A stretch of 48,840 nt of DNA, taken from assembly GCF_003709565.1 (NCBI RefSeq), contig NZ_QNRC01000032.1, forward strand, positions 1-48,840. Direction: 5' to 3'. Position 1 is the stretch's first letter. Every line of letters begins with the position of its first letter. The stretch comes from Paracoccus sigandri. Lineage in GTDB: Bacteria; Pseudomonadota; Alphaproteobacteria; Rhodobacterales; Rhodobacteraceae. This document shows, in pieces, positions 1 through 9,057 of the stretch. Under the pieces are notes generated by a model that was given only the letters and a program-made list of their open reading frames with translations, ran no database searches and was not told the DNA's origin. The position numbers and the translations under genes are program-made.

Positions 1-1096
1 AGGTCACGAAGGGCTTTTCCGGGTCGAAGGGCACGCCGTTCTTGTTGCAGGTGATATGGGCGCGGCCAAGCGCCGCCTCGGTCGCCTTGCCGGTCACGCC
101 CTTGGGCCGCAGGTCCGCCAGGCACAGATGGTTGTCGGTCCCGCCCGAGACGATGTCGATGCCGCCGCGCATCAATTCATCGGCCATGGCGCGGGCATTG
201 GCCACGACCTGCGCGGCATAGTCCCTGAACTCGGGGCGCAGCGCCTCGCCGAAGGCCACCGCCTTGGCGGCGATCACATGCATCAGCGGGCCGCCCTGCA
301 ACCCGGGGAAGACCGCCGAATTGATCTTCTTCGCGATCTCGGCGTCATTGGTCAGCACCATGCCGCCGCGCGGGCCGCGCAGGGATTTGTGGGTCGTCGT
401 GGTCACCACATGGGCGTGCGGCAGCGGCGAGGGATGCTGGCCGCCCGCGACCAGCCCGGCGATATGGGCCATGTCGACCATCAGCCAGGCGCCCACCTCG
501 TCGGCGATCTTGCGGAAGGCGGCCCAGTCCCAGACGCGGCTGTAGGCGGTGCCGCCGGCGACGATCAGCTTCGGCTTGTTTTCCAGGGCCTTCTGGCGGA
601 CCTCCTCCATGTCCAGCAGCTGGTCCTGCTGGCGCACGCCGTAGCTGACCACGTTGAACCACTTGCCCGACATGTTGACCGGCGAGCCATGGGTCAGGTG
701 GCCGCCCGAATTGAGGTCCAGCCCCATGAAGGTGTCGCCGGGCTGCAGCAGCGCCAGGAACACCGCCTGGTTCATCTGGCTGCCGCTGTTCGGCTGGACA
801 TTGGCGAATTCGCAGTCGAAGAGCTGCCTGGCGCGTTCGATGGCCAGGTTCTCGGCGATGTCGACGAACTGGCAGCCGCCGTAATAGCGTTTGCCCGGAT
901 AGCCCTCGGCATATTTGTTGGTCAGGACCGAGCCCTGCGCCTCCAGCACCGCGCGCGAAACGATGTTCTCGGACGCGATCAGCTCGATCTCCTCGCGCTG
1001 ACGGCCAAGCTCCCGGCCGATCGCATCGGAAATCGAAGGGTCGCGGGTGGCAAGCCCGTCCGCGAAAAAGCGCGCCTGGGATGGGTGTTCGTTCAT
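1..1096 (-). CDS. glyA: Serine hydroxymethyltransferase (partial, 3' end off the window)
   Basis: GlyA is a cytoplasmic PLP enzyme that joins glycine and 5,10-methylene-THF to make serine, the entry step of the serine cycle. The reading frame opens with MNEHPSQARFFADGLATRDP and continues with clear SHMT motifs: IELIASENI, the NKYAEGYPGKRYYGG block, and the PLP-lysine segment VVTTTTHKSLRGPRGG. About 365 residues are present of a usual 420-430; the C-terminus lies beyond base 1. The ATG at 1096-1094 follows a strong AAAGGAGAG ribosome binding site and lies 20 bases after the ppc stop, so it is the last visible gene of the sgaA-mtkAB-hprA-ppc-glyA operon. Its place among serine-cycle genes suggests a methylotrophy-dedicated copy rather than the housekeeping one (inference). 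Confidence 0.97.
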   Translation of the reverse strand, partial: MNEHPSQARFFADGLATRDPSISDAIGRELGRQREEIELIASENIVSRAVLEAQGSVLTNKYAEGYPGKRYYGGCQFVDIAENLAIERARQLFDCEFANVQPNSGSQMNQAVFLALLQPGDTFMGLDLNSGGHLTHGSPVNMSGKWFNVVSYGVRQQDQLLDMEEVRQKALENKPKLIVAGGTAYSRVWDWAAFRKIADEVGAWLMVDMAHIAGLVAGGQHPSPLPHAHVVTTTTHKSLRGPRGGMVLTNDAEIAKKINSAVFPGLQGGPLMHVIAAKAVAFGEALRPEFRDYAAQVVANARAMADELMRGGIDIVSGGTDNHLCLADLRPKGVTGKATEAALGRAHITCNKNGVPFDPEKPFVT

Positions 1097-1116
1097 GAGG
1101 TCTCTCCTTTGGTCAG

Positions 1117-3780
1117 CTATCCGGTCCAGCCAAGCGCGGTGGAAATGCAGTTCATCGTCTGCATCAGCGCGATGGAAATCCTGGGCCCCGGTTCGTGGCG
1201 ATTGTGGTCGAGCAGCCGGACCTGCAATCCGTGCACCCGTTCCAGATCGGCGCGGGTGCGGTCGAAGCGGGCGGCCATGTTGGGAAACCGCTCGCCGATG
1301 CCGGGCTGGCCGGTCAGGAACACCACCGCCGCGCGGCTGCGCCGGTATTCCTGGCCGATCCGGCCGAAGATGTCCTGCCGCACCGCCGGATCCCGGACCA
1401 GCGCCGCATAGGTCTCGGCGATCCGCATATCCGCGTGGAACAGCGATTTCTCGACCTCGTCCACGATCAGCCGGAAGATGCGCGAGTCGCGAAACATCCG
1501 CCGCAGCAGCGCGTCGCCATCGTCGCGGTGGAAGCGCCGGAAGGTCTCGATGGCCGAGCCGAAGCCGTACCAGCCGGTGATCAGGTGGCGGTTCTGCGAC
1601 CAGGCAAAGACCCAGGGGATGGCCCGCAGATCCTCCAGCCCGCCGGCACCGAAGCGCCGGGCGGGGCGCGAGCCCATCTTCAGCAGCGCCAGTTCCTCGA
1701 CCGGGCTGGCCTGGCAGAAATAGTCGATGAAGCCGGGCCGGTGCAGAAGCGCGCGATAGGCGGTGCAGGACATGTCCGACAGCGCCTCGAGCGTGTCGTT
1801 GAACTCGGGGCGGACCGGCTCGGGCGCGGCGGGCAGCGACTGCGCCATGACCGAGGACAGCAGCAGCTCCAGCTCGTATTCGGCGGTGCCGCGATTGGCG
1901 AATTTCGACGACACGACCTCGCCCTGTTCGGTGATGCGCAGCTGGCCGTTGATGGTGCCGCGCGGCAGGGCGGCGATGGCGCGGCCGGTCGGCGCCCCGC
2001 CCCGGCTGACCGAGCCGCCGCGGCCGTGGAAGAAGACCGGCAGCAGCCCGTGCCGCGCCAGAACGGCCGCGATGCTGCGCTGCGCCTTTTCCAGCTCCCA
2101 CGTCGAACAGAGGAAGCCGCCGTCCTTGTTGCTGTCGGAATAGCCCAGCATGACCTCGACCCGGTTGTCCCCGGTCGCCAGGCTGCGGCGGGCCAGCGGC
2201 ACCCGCAGCAGCTCGTCCAGGATCCGCGGCGCGGCGCGCAGGTCGTCGATGGTCTCGAACAGCGGCACGACGCGCAGGTCCAGCCGCTCGGCCCCGAAGC
2301 CGGCATGGCGGGCCAGCAGGAACACCGCCAGCAGATCGTCGCAGGAACGCGTCATCGACAGGATGAAGGTGCCGATGGCCAGCGGATCGGCCCCGAAGCG
2401 GGCGCGATGCAGCAGTGCCAGCAGCTCCAGCAATTCCCGCGCCTCGCCGCCAAGGGCGTCGCGGTCCAGCCGGGGCAGCGCCTCTTGGCCCAGTTCGCCG
2501 CGCAGCCGCCGAGACCATTCCGCGCTGCCATATTCCGGCGCCGGGCCGGACTGCGCCCAGATCCCGGCCAGCACCCGCGTGGTGACCGAGGAATTCTGCC
2601 GCACGTCCAGCGTCACGGTGCGAAAGCCGAAGACCTCGGCCTGCCAGCGCAGCGGTCGCACCAGCCGATGCGCCAGCGTCGCGGCGCCAATGTCGTGCAG
2701 CGCCGTCTCGACCCGGCGCAGGTCGGCGATGAAGTCGCGCAGATGCGGATAGGCCGGCCCCGGCCCGCCGGCAATGGCCCCCAGACGGCGCTGCATCGCG
2801 CTTGCCGCCTGGCGGAACAGCTCGCCCGGATTGCGCTGCCGGTCGGCCTCGGGCAATTCCGCCGCGTCGATCACCGCGGCCAGCCGGGCGCGCGTCTCGG
2901 GCCGCAGGCCGGCGATCTCGCTGCTGATGCTCAGGTGCCGGGCGGCAAGGGTCAGCCCCTGCCGGTAGCGGTCGAGGATCGCGTCGCGCCCCAGTTCCAG
3001 GGCGGCGCGGGTCGTCTCGACCGTGACATGCGGATTGCCGTCCCGGTCGCCGCCGATCCAGGAATGGAAGCGCAGGGGGGCGCCGGTTTCCTGGCCGGGG
3101 CCATAGCGGCCGTCAACCGCGTCGTGGAATTGCCGCACCACGTTCGGCACCGCGTCGAACAGGCTGTCGCGAAAGAACTGCAGCCCCCATTCGATCTCGT
3201 TCAGGGGCGAGGGCCGTTGCCGGCGCAGCTCTCCGGTCAGCCAGAGCAGGTCGATCTCGCTCTCGATCTCGGCCATCAGCGCCGCGCGCTCGTGCCGCGT
3301 CCAGCGCTGGCTCTCCAGCCGGGCCAGGGCGCGATAGATGCGGCGGTGGATCTCCAGCACGGTGACGCGCTTGGCCTCGGTCGGATGGGCGGTCAGGGTC
3401 GGGCCCACGCGCAGCTGGCACAGGCTGCGCGCGACGCTTTCGCGCGGCATGTCGGGGGCGGATTGCAGGGTCCGGGCCAGGCTGCCCTCGATCGCCGCCG
3501 GGCCCGAGCGGGTCTCGGCCTCGCGGCGCAGCCGCATGGCGGCATGTTCGTCGATGATCCGCAAGAGCTGGAACCAGATGTCGAGCCCCTGGAGATAGGC
3601 GCTCATGTCCGCTTCCCGCAGCCCGGCCGCCTCGCCGGTCAGCAGCGGCACCACCTGCGGCGCGTGGCGGCCGATGACCCGCTGCCAGAGGCCGCGCAAC
3701 TCGCCGCGCAGCCGGTCGGCGTGACAGCGCCCCTGCCCTGCCGATGGCTCGGCGCCGATATCCGCCGCCCCGGCCTGCAT
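1117..3780 (-). CDS. ppc: Phosphoenolpyruvate carboxylase
   Basis: Carboxylates PEP to oxaloacetate, the CO2-fixing step of the serine cycle. The 887-residue product has the family hallmarks in order: TLTAHPTEAKR (His132), GGDRDGNPHVT, the GYSDSNKDGG block, the glycine-rich FHGRGGSVSRGG loop and TEQGEVVSSKF. Length is in the normal range for bacterial PEPC. The C-terminus reads ALGWTG rather than the common QNTG ending; I note it without a functional claim. The start ATG follows directly on the hprA stop codon with no spacer, so translation is probably coupled. In serine-cycle methylotrophs this enzyme is usually less dependent on acetyl-CoA than enteric PEPC; that is family knowledge and cannot be seen here. 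Confidence 0.97.
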   Translation of the reverse strand: MQAGAADIGAEPSAGQGRCHADRLRGELRGLWQRVIGRHAPQVVPLLTGEAAGLREADMSAYLQGLDIWFQLLRIIDEHAAMRLRREAETRSGPAAIEGSLARTLQSAPDMPRESVARSLCQLRVGPTLTAHPTEAKRVTVLEIHRRIYRALARLESQRWTRHERAALMAEIESEIDLLWLTGELRRQRPSPLNEIEWGLQFFRDSLFDAVPNVVRQFHDAVDGRYGPGQETGAPLRFHSWIGGDRDGNPHVTVETTRAALELGRDAILDRYRQGLTLAARHLSISSEIAGLRPETRARLAAVIDAAELPEADRQRNPGELFRQAASAMQRRLGAIAGGPGPAYPHLRDFIADLRRVETALHDIGAATLAHRLVRPLRWQAEVFGFRTVTLDVRQNSSVTTRVLAGIWAQSGPAPEYGSAEWSRRLRGELGQEALPRLDRDALGGEARELLELLALLHRARFGADPLAIGTFILSMTRSCDDLLAVFLLARHAGFGAERLDLRVVPLFETIDDLRAAPRILDELLRVPLARRSLATGDNRVEVMLGYSDSNKDGGFLCSTWELEKAQRSIAAVLARHGLLPVFFHGRGGSVSRGGAPTGRAIAALPRGTINGQLRITEQGEVVSSKFANRGTAEYELELLLSSVMAQSLPAAPEPVRPEFNDTLEALSDMSCTAYRALLHRPGFIDYFCQASPVEELALLKMGSRPARRFGAGGLEDLRAIPWVFAWSQNRHLITGWYGFGSAIETFRRFHRDDGDALLRRMFRDSRIFRLIVDEVEKSLFHADMRIAETYAALVRDPAVRQDIFGRIGQEYRRSRAAVVFLTGQPGIGERFPNMAARFDRTRADLERVHGLQVRLLDHNRHEPGPRISIALMQTMNCISTALGWTG

Positions 3781-4752
3781 TCAGTTCACCCGGTCGCGGG
3801 GCTCTCGGCCCGCAAAGAAATCCTCGAGGTTCTGGATGACGCGGAAGCCCATGGCCTCGCGCGCCTCGCGGGTGGCGCTGCCCAGATGCGGCAGCATCAC
3901 CAGCCGATCCGAATCCCTTAGCTGCGGGTTGATGTTCGGCTCTCCGTCGAAGACATCCAGCGCCGCGCCGCCGATCGAGTCGAACCACAGCGCATGGGAC
4001 AGCGCCGTCTCGTCGATCACCTCGCCGCGGGCGGTGTTGATGAGGAAGGCATCCGGCCGCATCAGGTTCAACCTGTGCGCATTGATCAGGTGGCGGTTCG
4101 ACGCGCCCCCCGGACAATGCAGCGAGATGAAGTCGCATCTCGGCATCAGCTCGTCCAGGCTGTCCACCTGCACGGCATTGCATTGCGCCAGAACCTCGGG
4201 CGCGACCGGGCTGCGGTTGTAGACCAGGATGGTCATGCCGAAGCCGTGATGGGCGCGGCGGGCCATTTCCTGGCCGATGCGGCCATAGCCGACGATCCCC
4301 AGCGTCTTGCCGGACACCTTGGTGCCGACCAGATGCGTCGGCCGCCAGCCGGTCCATTGCCCGGCGCGCAGCTCGCGCTCGCCCTCGCCGGCGCGGCGGG
4401 CGACCATCAGCAGCAGGGTCATCGCCAGATCGGCCGTGCATTCGCTCAGCACGTCGGGGGTGTTGGTCACGACGATGCCATGCCGGCTGACGCGGTTCAG
4501 GTCGATATGGCTGTAGCCGACGCCGTAATTGGCCAGGATCCGGGTCTGGGGCCTGTGCAGTTCCAGCGCCGGGGCGCCGATCCTGTCGGTCACCGTCGGC
4601 AGGATCGCGTCATATTCCCGCATCGCCGCCAGGAAATCATCGGGCGCCAGGGGTTTGTCCGCAAGGTTCAGCTGCACGTCGAAGATCTGGGACAGCCGCG
4701 CCTCGACCGCTGCGGGCCAGCGGCGGGTGACAAGGACTCGGGGTTTCGCCAT
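3781..4752 (-). CDS. hprA: Hydroxypyruvate reductase (D-2-hydroxyacid dehydrogenase)
   Basis: Reduces hydroxypyruvate to D-glycerate with NAD(P)H in the serine cycle. The 323-residue protein has the D-isomer-specific 2-hydroxyacid dehydrogenase layout: an N-terminal catalytic half, the dinucleotide motif GIVGYGRIGQ near residue 150, and the catalytic Arg (INTARGEVID), Glu (DVFDGEP) and His (MLPHLGSATREA). Family members also include glyoxylate reductase and phosphoglycerate dehydrogenase; the position between mtkB and ppc makes hydroxypyruvate the likely substrate. The start is supported by GGAAGGA ahead of the ATG and an 11-base gap after mtkB. Confidence 0.92.
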   Translation of the reverse strand: MAKPRVLVTRRWPAAVEARLSQIFDVQLNLADKPLAPDDFLAAMREYDAILPTVTDRIGAPALELHRPQTRILANYGVGYSHIDLNRVSRHGIVVTNTPDVLSECTADLAMTLLLMVARRAGEGERELRAGQWTGWRPTHLVGTKVSGKTLGIVGYGRIGQEMARRAHHGFGMTILVYNRSPVAPEVLAQCNAVQVDSLDELMPRCDFISLHCPGGASNRHLINAHRLNLMRPDAFLINTARGEVIDETALSHALWFDSIGGAALDVFDGEPNINPQLRDSDRLVMLPHLGSATREAREAMGFRVIQNLEDFFAGREPRDRVN

Positions 4753-4763
4753 CGTCCTTCCCC

Positions 4764-5645
4764 CTACTGCATCACGCGGGCGATGGTTTCGCCGATCACG
4801 GCCGGATTCTCGGCCATGGTGACGCCCGCCGCCGCCAGGATCTCGACCTTCTCGCTGGCGCTTTCGCCGAAGGCCGAGATGATCGCCCCGGCATGGCCCA
4901 TGGTGCGGCCCTTGGGCGCGGTCAGGCCGGCGACATAGGCGACCACCGGCTTGCTGACATGGTCGCGGATGTATTCCGCCGCCTCGGCCTCCTGCGGGCC
5001 GCCGATCTCGCCGATCATGCAGATCACATGGGTCTCGTCGTCCTGTTCGAAATGCTCCAGCACGTCGCGGAAGGACGAGCCGTTGATCGGATCGCCGCCG
5101 ATGCCGACGCTGGTCGAGACGCCCAGCCCGTGCTCTTTCAGCTGGGCCGCCGCCTCGTAACCCAGCGTGCCGGAACGGCCGATGATGCCCACGTTGCCGG
5201 GCAGGTAGATATGGCCCGGCATGATGCCCAGCATGGCCTTGCCGGGGCTGATGGTGCCGGCGCAGTTCGGCCCGGTCAGGATCATCCGCCGTTCCTTGGG
5301 ATAGCGGTACATGTAGCGCTTGACGCGGATCATGTCCTGGGCGGGGATGCCGTCGGTGATGCAGACGCAGTAACGGATGCCGGCATCGGCGGCCTCCATG
5401 ATGCTGTCGGCCGCGGCGGGCGGCGGCACGAAGACCAGCGTGGCCTCGGCCCCGGTCTCGGCCACCGCCTGCTTGACGGTGTCGAAGACCGGCACGCCCT
5501 CGACGGTTTCGCCGCCCTTGCCGGGCACGACGCCGCCGACGACATTGGTGCCGTAGTCGATCATCTCGCGGGCATGGAAGCGGGCCATCTTGCCGGTGAT
5601 GCCCTGAACGATGACGCGGGTTTCGCGATCCAGAAAAATGCTCAT
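4764..5645 (-). CDS. mtkB: Malate-CoA ligase (malate thiokinase) alpha subunit
   Basis: With MtkA, converts malate, ATP and CoA to malyl-CoA, which Mcl then cleaves. The 293-residue sequence starts MSIFLDRETRVIVQGITGK and has the succinyl-CoA synthetase alpha fold: the CoA-binding N-terminus, GPNCAGTISPGK, GRSGTLGYEAA, and the phospho-histidine loop MGHAGAIISAFGESASEK. By sequence alone it could be sucD; the flanking hprA, ppc, sgaA and a nearby mcl make malate thiokinase the better call. The ATG overlaps the last base of the mtkA stop codon (TGATG), so the two subunits should be made in step. A longer open frame extends upstream, but it lies inside mtkA out of frame and is not used. Confidence 0.9.
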   Translation of the reverse strand: MSIFLDRETRVIVQGITGKMARFHAREMIDYGTNVVGGVVPGKGGETVEGVPVFDTVKQAVAETGAEATLVFVPPPAAADSIMEAADAGIRYCVCITDGIPAQDMIRVKRYMYRYPKERRMILTGPNCAGTISPGKAMLGIMPGHIYLPGNVGIIGRSGTLGYEAAAQLKEHGLGVSTSVGIGGDPINGSSFRDVLEHFEQDDETHVICMIGEIGGPQEAEAAEYIRDHVSKPVVAYVAGLTAPKGRTMGHAGAIISAFGESASEKVEILAAAGVTMAENPAVIGETIARVMQ

Positions 5646-6841
5646 CAGACGGCCCTCAGGTTGGCGTTGCGCTGGGTATCGGCGCGCCATGCGGCGACGG
5701 CGCGTTCGGCGGCTTCCATCAGGGTGGTGGCGCGGATCAGCGGCAGGCCGCTTTGCGCCAGGATCTTCTGGCCTTCCTCGACATTGGTGCCGGCCAGCCG
5801 CACCACGACGGGCACGTCCACCGGTTCTTCGCGCAGGGCGCGGACCACGCCCTCGGCCACCCAGTCGCAGCGGTTGATGCCGGCGAAGATGTTGACCAGG
5901 ATCGCCTGCACGTTCTTGTCCGACATGACCAGGCGGAAGGCGCGCGCGACCCGCTCGGGCGTGGCGCCGCCGCCGATGTCGAGGAAGTTCGCGGGCTCGC
6001 CCCCGGCCAGCTTGATCGTGTCCATGGTCGCCATGGCAAGGCCGGCGCCGTTGACGATGCAGCCGATATTGCCCTCCAGCCCGACATAGGACAGGCCGTG
6101 ATCGGCGGCGCGGGATTCGCGCGGATCCTCCTGCGACTTGTCGCGCAGCTCCAGGATCTGCGAATGGCGGAACAGCGCGTTGTTGTCGAAGGTCATCTTG
6201 GCGTCCAGCGCCAGGATGCGGTCGTCGCTGGTCACGACAAGCGGGTTGACCTCGACCATCGTCGCGTCGAGTTCGCGGAAGGCGCGATAGCAGCCGCGCA
6301 GGGTGCGCATCATCTGCTGGACCATGGCGGGCTTGATGCCAAGCGCGAAGGCGATCTCGCGGCACTGGAATTCCTGCAATCCGACGGCCGGCTCGACCGT
6401 GGCGCGCACGATGCTGTCGGGCTTCTGGGCCGAGATCTCCTCGATCTCCATGCCGCCCTCGCCGCTGGCGACGATCATCACCCGCTGGCTGGCGCGGTCC
6501 AGCACGAAGCCCAGATAGATCTCGCGCGCGATGGGCACGGCGGCCTCGACATAGACGCGGTAGATGCCCTTGCCCTCGGGTCCCGTCTGGTGCGTGACCA
6601 GCTTCTGGCCGAACATGGCCTCGGTCGCCGCCTGGATCTCCAGGTCGCTGTCGCAGAGCTTGACGCCGCCGGCCTTGCCGCGGCCGCCGGCATGGACCTG
6701 CGCCTTGACGACCCAGCGGTCGCCGCCCATCTCGCGGGCGCGATAGGCCGCCTGTTCGGGGCTGTAGGCCAGCGCGCCCTGCGGGATGCCGACCCCGAAG
6801 CGGTCGAGTATTTCCTTGGCCTGGTATTCGTGAATGTCCAT
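5645..6841 (-). CDS. mtkA: Malate-CoA ligase (malate thiokinase) beta subunit
   Basis: ATP-grasp subunit of malate thiokinase. The 398-residue protein begins MDIHEYQAKEILDRFGV, the standard start of succinyl-CoA synthetase beta chains, and carries VVKAQVHAGGRGKAGGVK (nucleotide binding), EVNPLVV, and the C-terminal phospho-His-facing region NIGCIVNGAGLAMATMD and LDIGGGATPERV. Length fits the family. The start has an excellent GGAGGAGG ribosome binding site and lies 24 bases after sgaA. The assignment as mtkA rather than sucC rests on the serine-cycle operon, as for mtkB. Confidence 0.9.
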   Translation of the reverse strand: MDIHEYQAKEILDRFGVGIPQGALAYSPEQAAYRAREMGGDRWVVKAQVHAGGRGKAGGVKLCDSDLEIQAATEAMFGQKLVTHQTGPEGKGIYRVYVEAAVPIAREIYLGFVLDRASQRVMIVASGEGGMEIEEISAQKPDSIVRATVEPAVGLQEFQCREIAFALGIKPAMVQQMMRTLRGCYRAFRELDATMVEVNPLVVTSDDRILALDAKMTFDNNALFRHSQILELRDKSQEDPRESRAADHGLSYVGLEGNIGCIVNGAGLAMATMDTIKLAGGEPANFLDIGGGATPERVARAFRLVMSDKNVQAILVNIFAGINRCDWVAEGVVRALREEPVDVPVVVRLAGTNVEEGQKILAQSGLPLIRATTLMEAAERAVAAWRADTQRNANLRAV

Positions 6842-6865
6842 TTTCGCCTCCTCCCTGGGGCGCCG

Positions 6866-8113
6866 TTATTCGGCCGCGACCGTCGCCTGGTAATGCTCCT
6901 CAAGCCGTTCGGTGATCCGGGCCGTGTCGATATCCGCGCCCATCGCGGTCATCGCCGCGGCAAAGCGGGTGACGATGTCGGTGATCGCCTTCCGGTCCAG
7001 CAGGTTCAGGATGCCGATGCGGATCTGCACCGGCTCGGACAGCGTCGGCCAGATGCCGAAGCCCTGGGCGCGGCAGGACTGGACCAGCTCCATCTCGCGG
7101 CCCTTCAGCGTGTCGGGCAGGTTCAGCACCACCAGCGAGGTCATGTCCGAAGTCACCTTGCAGCCCATCGCGGCCACCGCGTCGCGCAGCGCCGCCTCGT
7201 GGAAGGCATAGGCCCTGGCGCGGCCGGCCACCGTCTGTTGCAGCAGGATGCGCAGCGCCTCGTGGAAGGCGGCGACGGCATAGGCGCTGTGGGTGCGGTG
7301 ATAGCTGCCCTTTTCCACATCCTTGCCGTCGATGATGCCCCAATGCCGCGCCTCGAGGATCGGGTGATGCACGAAGGTCCGGCAGCCGGTCCTGCGCAGT
7401 TCCGCGACATAGCGGTCCGAGAAGGACACCGGCGCATAGGTCAGCGGCAGGCAGCAGATGCCCTTCTGCGGGCAGGAGGCCCAGCCATGCACGCCGGGAT
7501 AGTCGTCGATGCGGAAATCCGCGACACCCAGCGAGGAGACCGCATCGACCAGCCCCATCGCGCCGTGCCGCTGGCAGGCGTCCGAGAAGCCGCGCAGGTC
7601 GTTGGTCCGGCCCGAGCCGGTTTCCCAATGCGCCATGGCGGCCCATTTCGGCTTGTGCTCGGCCAGCGCCGCCTCGACGGTCTCGCCGGTGACGGACTGG
7701 CCGTGCGGGACGGTCACGATCCTGACCGAGGCCGGCTGCGGGTCCATCGGGTTGGCGGCCAGTTCCTCGGCCGTGGCGGCCTTCATGCGCAGGGTCAGCC
7801 CGTCGATGCCCGAGAAGGTGCCGTTGACGAAGACCACCACGCTGTCGCCGGGCAGGACCGCGCTGAACAGGCAATCAAGCCCGCTCCAGCCGGTGCCGGC
7901 GACGCCGAAGGTATGGATGTTCGCGGTGCCCATCACCTCGCGCAGCATCAGCTTGCACTCGATCATGCCGCGCAGGACATCGGCCTGCATGTGATCGGCC
8001 ACCCCGGCGCTGGCAAAGCGTTGCAGCACCCGCAGGTCGGTATTGCCCGGTCCGGGCCCGGCCGCGAGGGTGTCGGGAATTTCAAGCTGCGGGAAGATCG
8101 CCACTTCAGCCAT
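6866..8113 (-). CDS. sgaA: Serine-glyoxylate aminotransferase
   Basis: Class V PLP aminotransferase that converts serine plus glyoxylate to hydroxypyruvate plus glycine. The 415-residue protein has AGPGPGNTDLRVL at the N-terminus, the cofactor segment LVDAVSSLGVADFRID and the PLP-lysine region ASCPQKGICCLPL. It is the first gene of the minus-strand serine-cycle operon, and AGAAGGA precedes the ATG. The divergent gene is a NarL-like regulator, which makes that protein a reasonable candidate controller of this operon. Confidence 0.95.
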   Translation of the reverse strand: MAEVAIFPQLEIPDTLAAGPGPGNTDLRVLQRFASAGVADHMQADVLRGMIECKLMLREVMGTANIHTFGVAGTGWSGLDCLFSAVLPGDSVVVFVNGTFSGIDGLTLRMKAATAEELAANPMDPQPASVRIVTVPHGQSVTGETVEAALAEHKPKWAAMAHWETGSGRTNDLRGFSDACQRHGAMGLVDAVSSLGVADFRIDDYPGVHGWASCPQKGICCLPLTYAPVSFSDRYVAELRRTGCRTFVHHPILEARHWGIIDGKDVEKGSYHRTHSAYAVAAFHEALRILLQQTVAGRARAYAFHEAALRDAVAAMGCKVTSDMTSLVVLNLPDTLKGREMELVQSCRAQGFGIWPTLSEPVQIRIGILNLLDRKAITDIVTRFAAAMTAMGADIDTARITERLEEHYQATVAAE

Positions 8114-8299
8114 GACATTTCCTTCTGATGAACTTTGTTTAATTGTAAGAAAGCTTCTCTCGACAGATGCCGCAACGTAAGATTATGCTGCCTGGTGGTA
8201 TCCCTTTGGGTGGCTGTTTCCCCACCCGAAGGAGTGGGAGGACAAGATGCCGACAGATTTCCCTGGTTTTCCGGCCTGTTATCGGGCGGGGGCTGGCTG
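8114..8299. promoter_or_regulatory. Divergent promoter region between sgaA and the NarL-like regulator
   Basis: This 186-base spacer must hold the promoter for the sgaA operon (leftward) and one for the regulator (rightward). It is relatively AT-rich near 8130-8160. Two short repeats are visible: GACAGATGCCG near 8162 and AAGATGCCGACAGAT near 8245. A small hairpin, CCCAC...GTGGG, lies at 8221-8238. I cannot identify a clean -35/-10 pair. A clear copy of the TTCTTnACnGGAA element found at other C1 promoters is not present. Confidence 0.4.
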
Positions 8300-8953
8300 A
8301 TGCGCACGGTCAGCAGCGTCGAAAGGGCGGTTACGATCATGCTGGGCGACAGCAATCCGCTGGTCCTGTCGGCCATGTCCGAGGTTTTCCAGCGCGACAC
8401 GCGCTTCTCGCTGCTGGCCACATCGGCCACGGCCGAGGGATTCCTGGCCACCGTCATGCGAATCCCCGCCCAGGTGGGAATCATAGACTGGGGACTGCCG
8501 GCGATGGGCGGGGCCAAGCTGCTTGAGCAGCTGCGCGAGCAGGAGGGCGCGCCGCGCGTCGTGGTCTATGGCGACCAGGCCAGCGAGGCGCATCTGGGCG
8601 CGCTGGGGGCGGGCGCTGCCGGCTTCGTCGCCCGCAGCGACCCGGCCGAGACGCTGCTGGAGACCTGCATGGCCGTGGCCGCGGGCAAGATGGTCTTTCC
8701 CTATCTGGACGTGCGCGCGCTGCAACGAAATCCGCTGCAAAGCCTGTCCCCGCGCGAGATGGACATGCTCGAGGCGCTGTCCAAGGGCCTGACCAATCGC
8801 GAGCTGTCGCGCGAGCTGGGCATCTCGGGCAATACGGTCAAGTTCCACCTCTCGAACCTCTATGAAAAGCTCTCGGTGCGCAGCCGCGCGCAGGCCATCG
8901 CCTTCTATTATTCCAGCCGCCACGGCCCCCCGCCCGGCAGCGGCAGCGACTGA
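8300..8953 (+). CDS. NarL/FixJ-type response regulator with atypical receiver
   Basis: A 217-residue two-domain transcription factor. Residues 10-125 form a receiver-like domain: an acidic residue at D17 and a likely phosphoacceptor D63 in IIDWGLP. The conserved receiver lysine seems replaced: the usual G(Y/F)-x-x-K stretch reads GFVARS at 108-113. Residues 148-205 are a LuxR-type helix-turn-helix (LSPREMDMLEALSKGLTNRE, then TVKFHLSNLYEKL). No histidine kinase is encoded nearby, so it may respond without classical phosphorylation. The ATG at 8300 begins the conserved domain after a GGGCGGGGG stretch; an earlier in-frame start at 8135 would add a low-complexity leader and overlap the sgaA promoter. 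Its position suggests serine-cycle control (inference). Confidence 0.85.
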   Translation: MRTVSSVERAVTIMLGDSNPLVLSAMSEVFQRDTRFSLLATSATAEGFLATVMRIPAQVGIIDWGLPAMGGAKLLEQLREQEGAPRVVVYGDQASEAHLGALGAGAAGFVARSDPAETLLETCMAVAAGKMVFPYLDVRALQRNPLQSLSPREMDMLEALSKGLTNRELSRELGISGNTVKFHLSNLYEKLSVRSRAQAIAFYYSSRHGPPPGSGSD

Positions 8954-8988
8954 ATCTGTGGCAGATCGGAACCAAAAAGAAATTTTAT

Positions 8989-9001
8989 TTCTTGACTGGA
9001 A
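8989..9001 (+). promoter_or_regulatory. Candidate C1-regulon operator, copy A (upstream of mcl)
   Basis: The sequence TTCTTGACTGGAA lies 56 bases before the mcl start and is preceded by a T-rich stretch. It fits TTCTTnACnGGAA exactly, as do copies at 17450 and 33211. It contains TTGACT, which could be a -35 hexamer; the spacing-matched -10 (TTCTCT near 9015) is poor, so an activator may be needed. Recognition by a specific protein is inference. Confidence 0.5.
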
Positions 9002-9057
9002 ACAGCAATCCGCCTTCTCTTGTTGCATCCCCCCACATGTTGCAGGAGCATCCCGCC

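Noticed and set aside
1195..3921. Open frame of 908 codons on the plus strand opposite ppc and hprA
   Set aside because: It is an antisense shadow in GC-rich DNA: the translation is Gln/Ala/Gly/Arg-rich with no domain, while the opposite strand encodes an intact PEPC.
4764..5645. Calling mtkA/mtkB as sucC/sucD of the TCA cycle
   Set aside because: Sequence families overlap, but the genes are embedded among sgaA, hprA, ppc and glyA with mcl nearby, the known malate thiokinase setting.
8135..8299. N-terminal extension of the NarL-like regulator to 8135
   Set aside because: The extra 55 residues are not conserved-looking and would overlap the sgaA promoter; the receiver domain starts after 8300.
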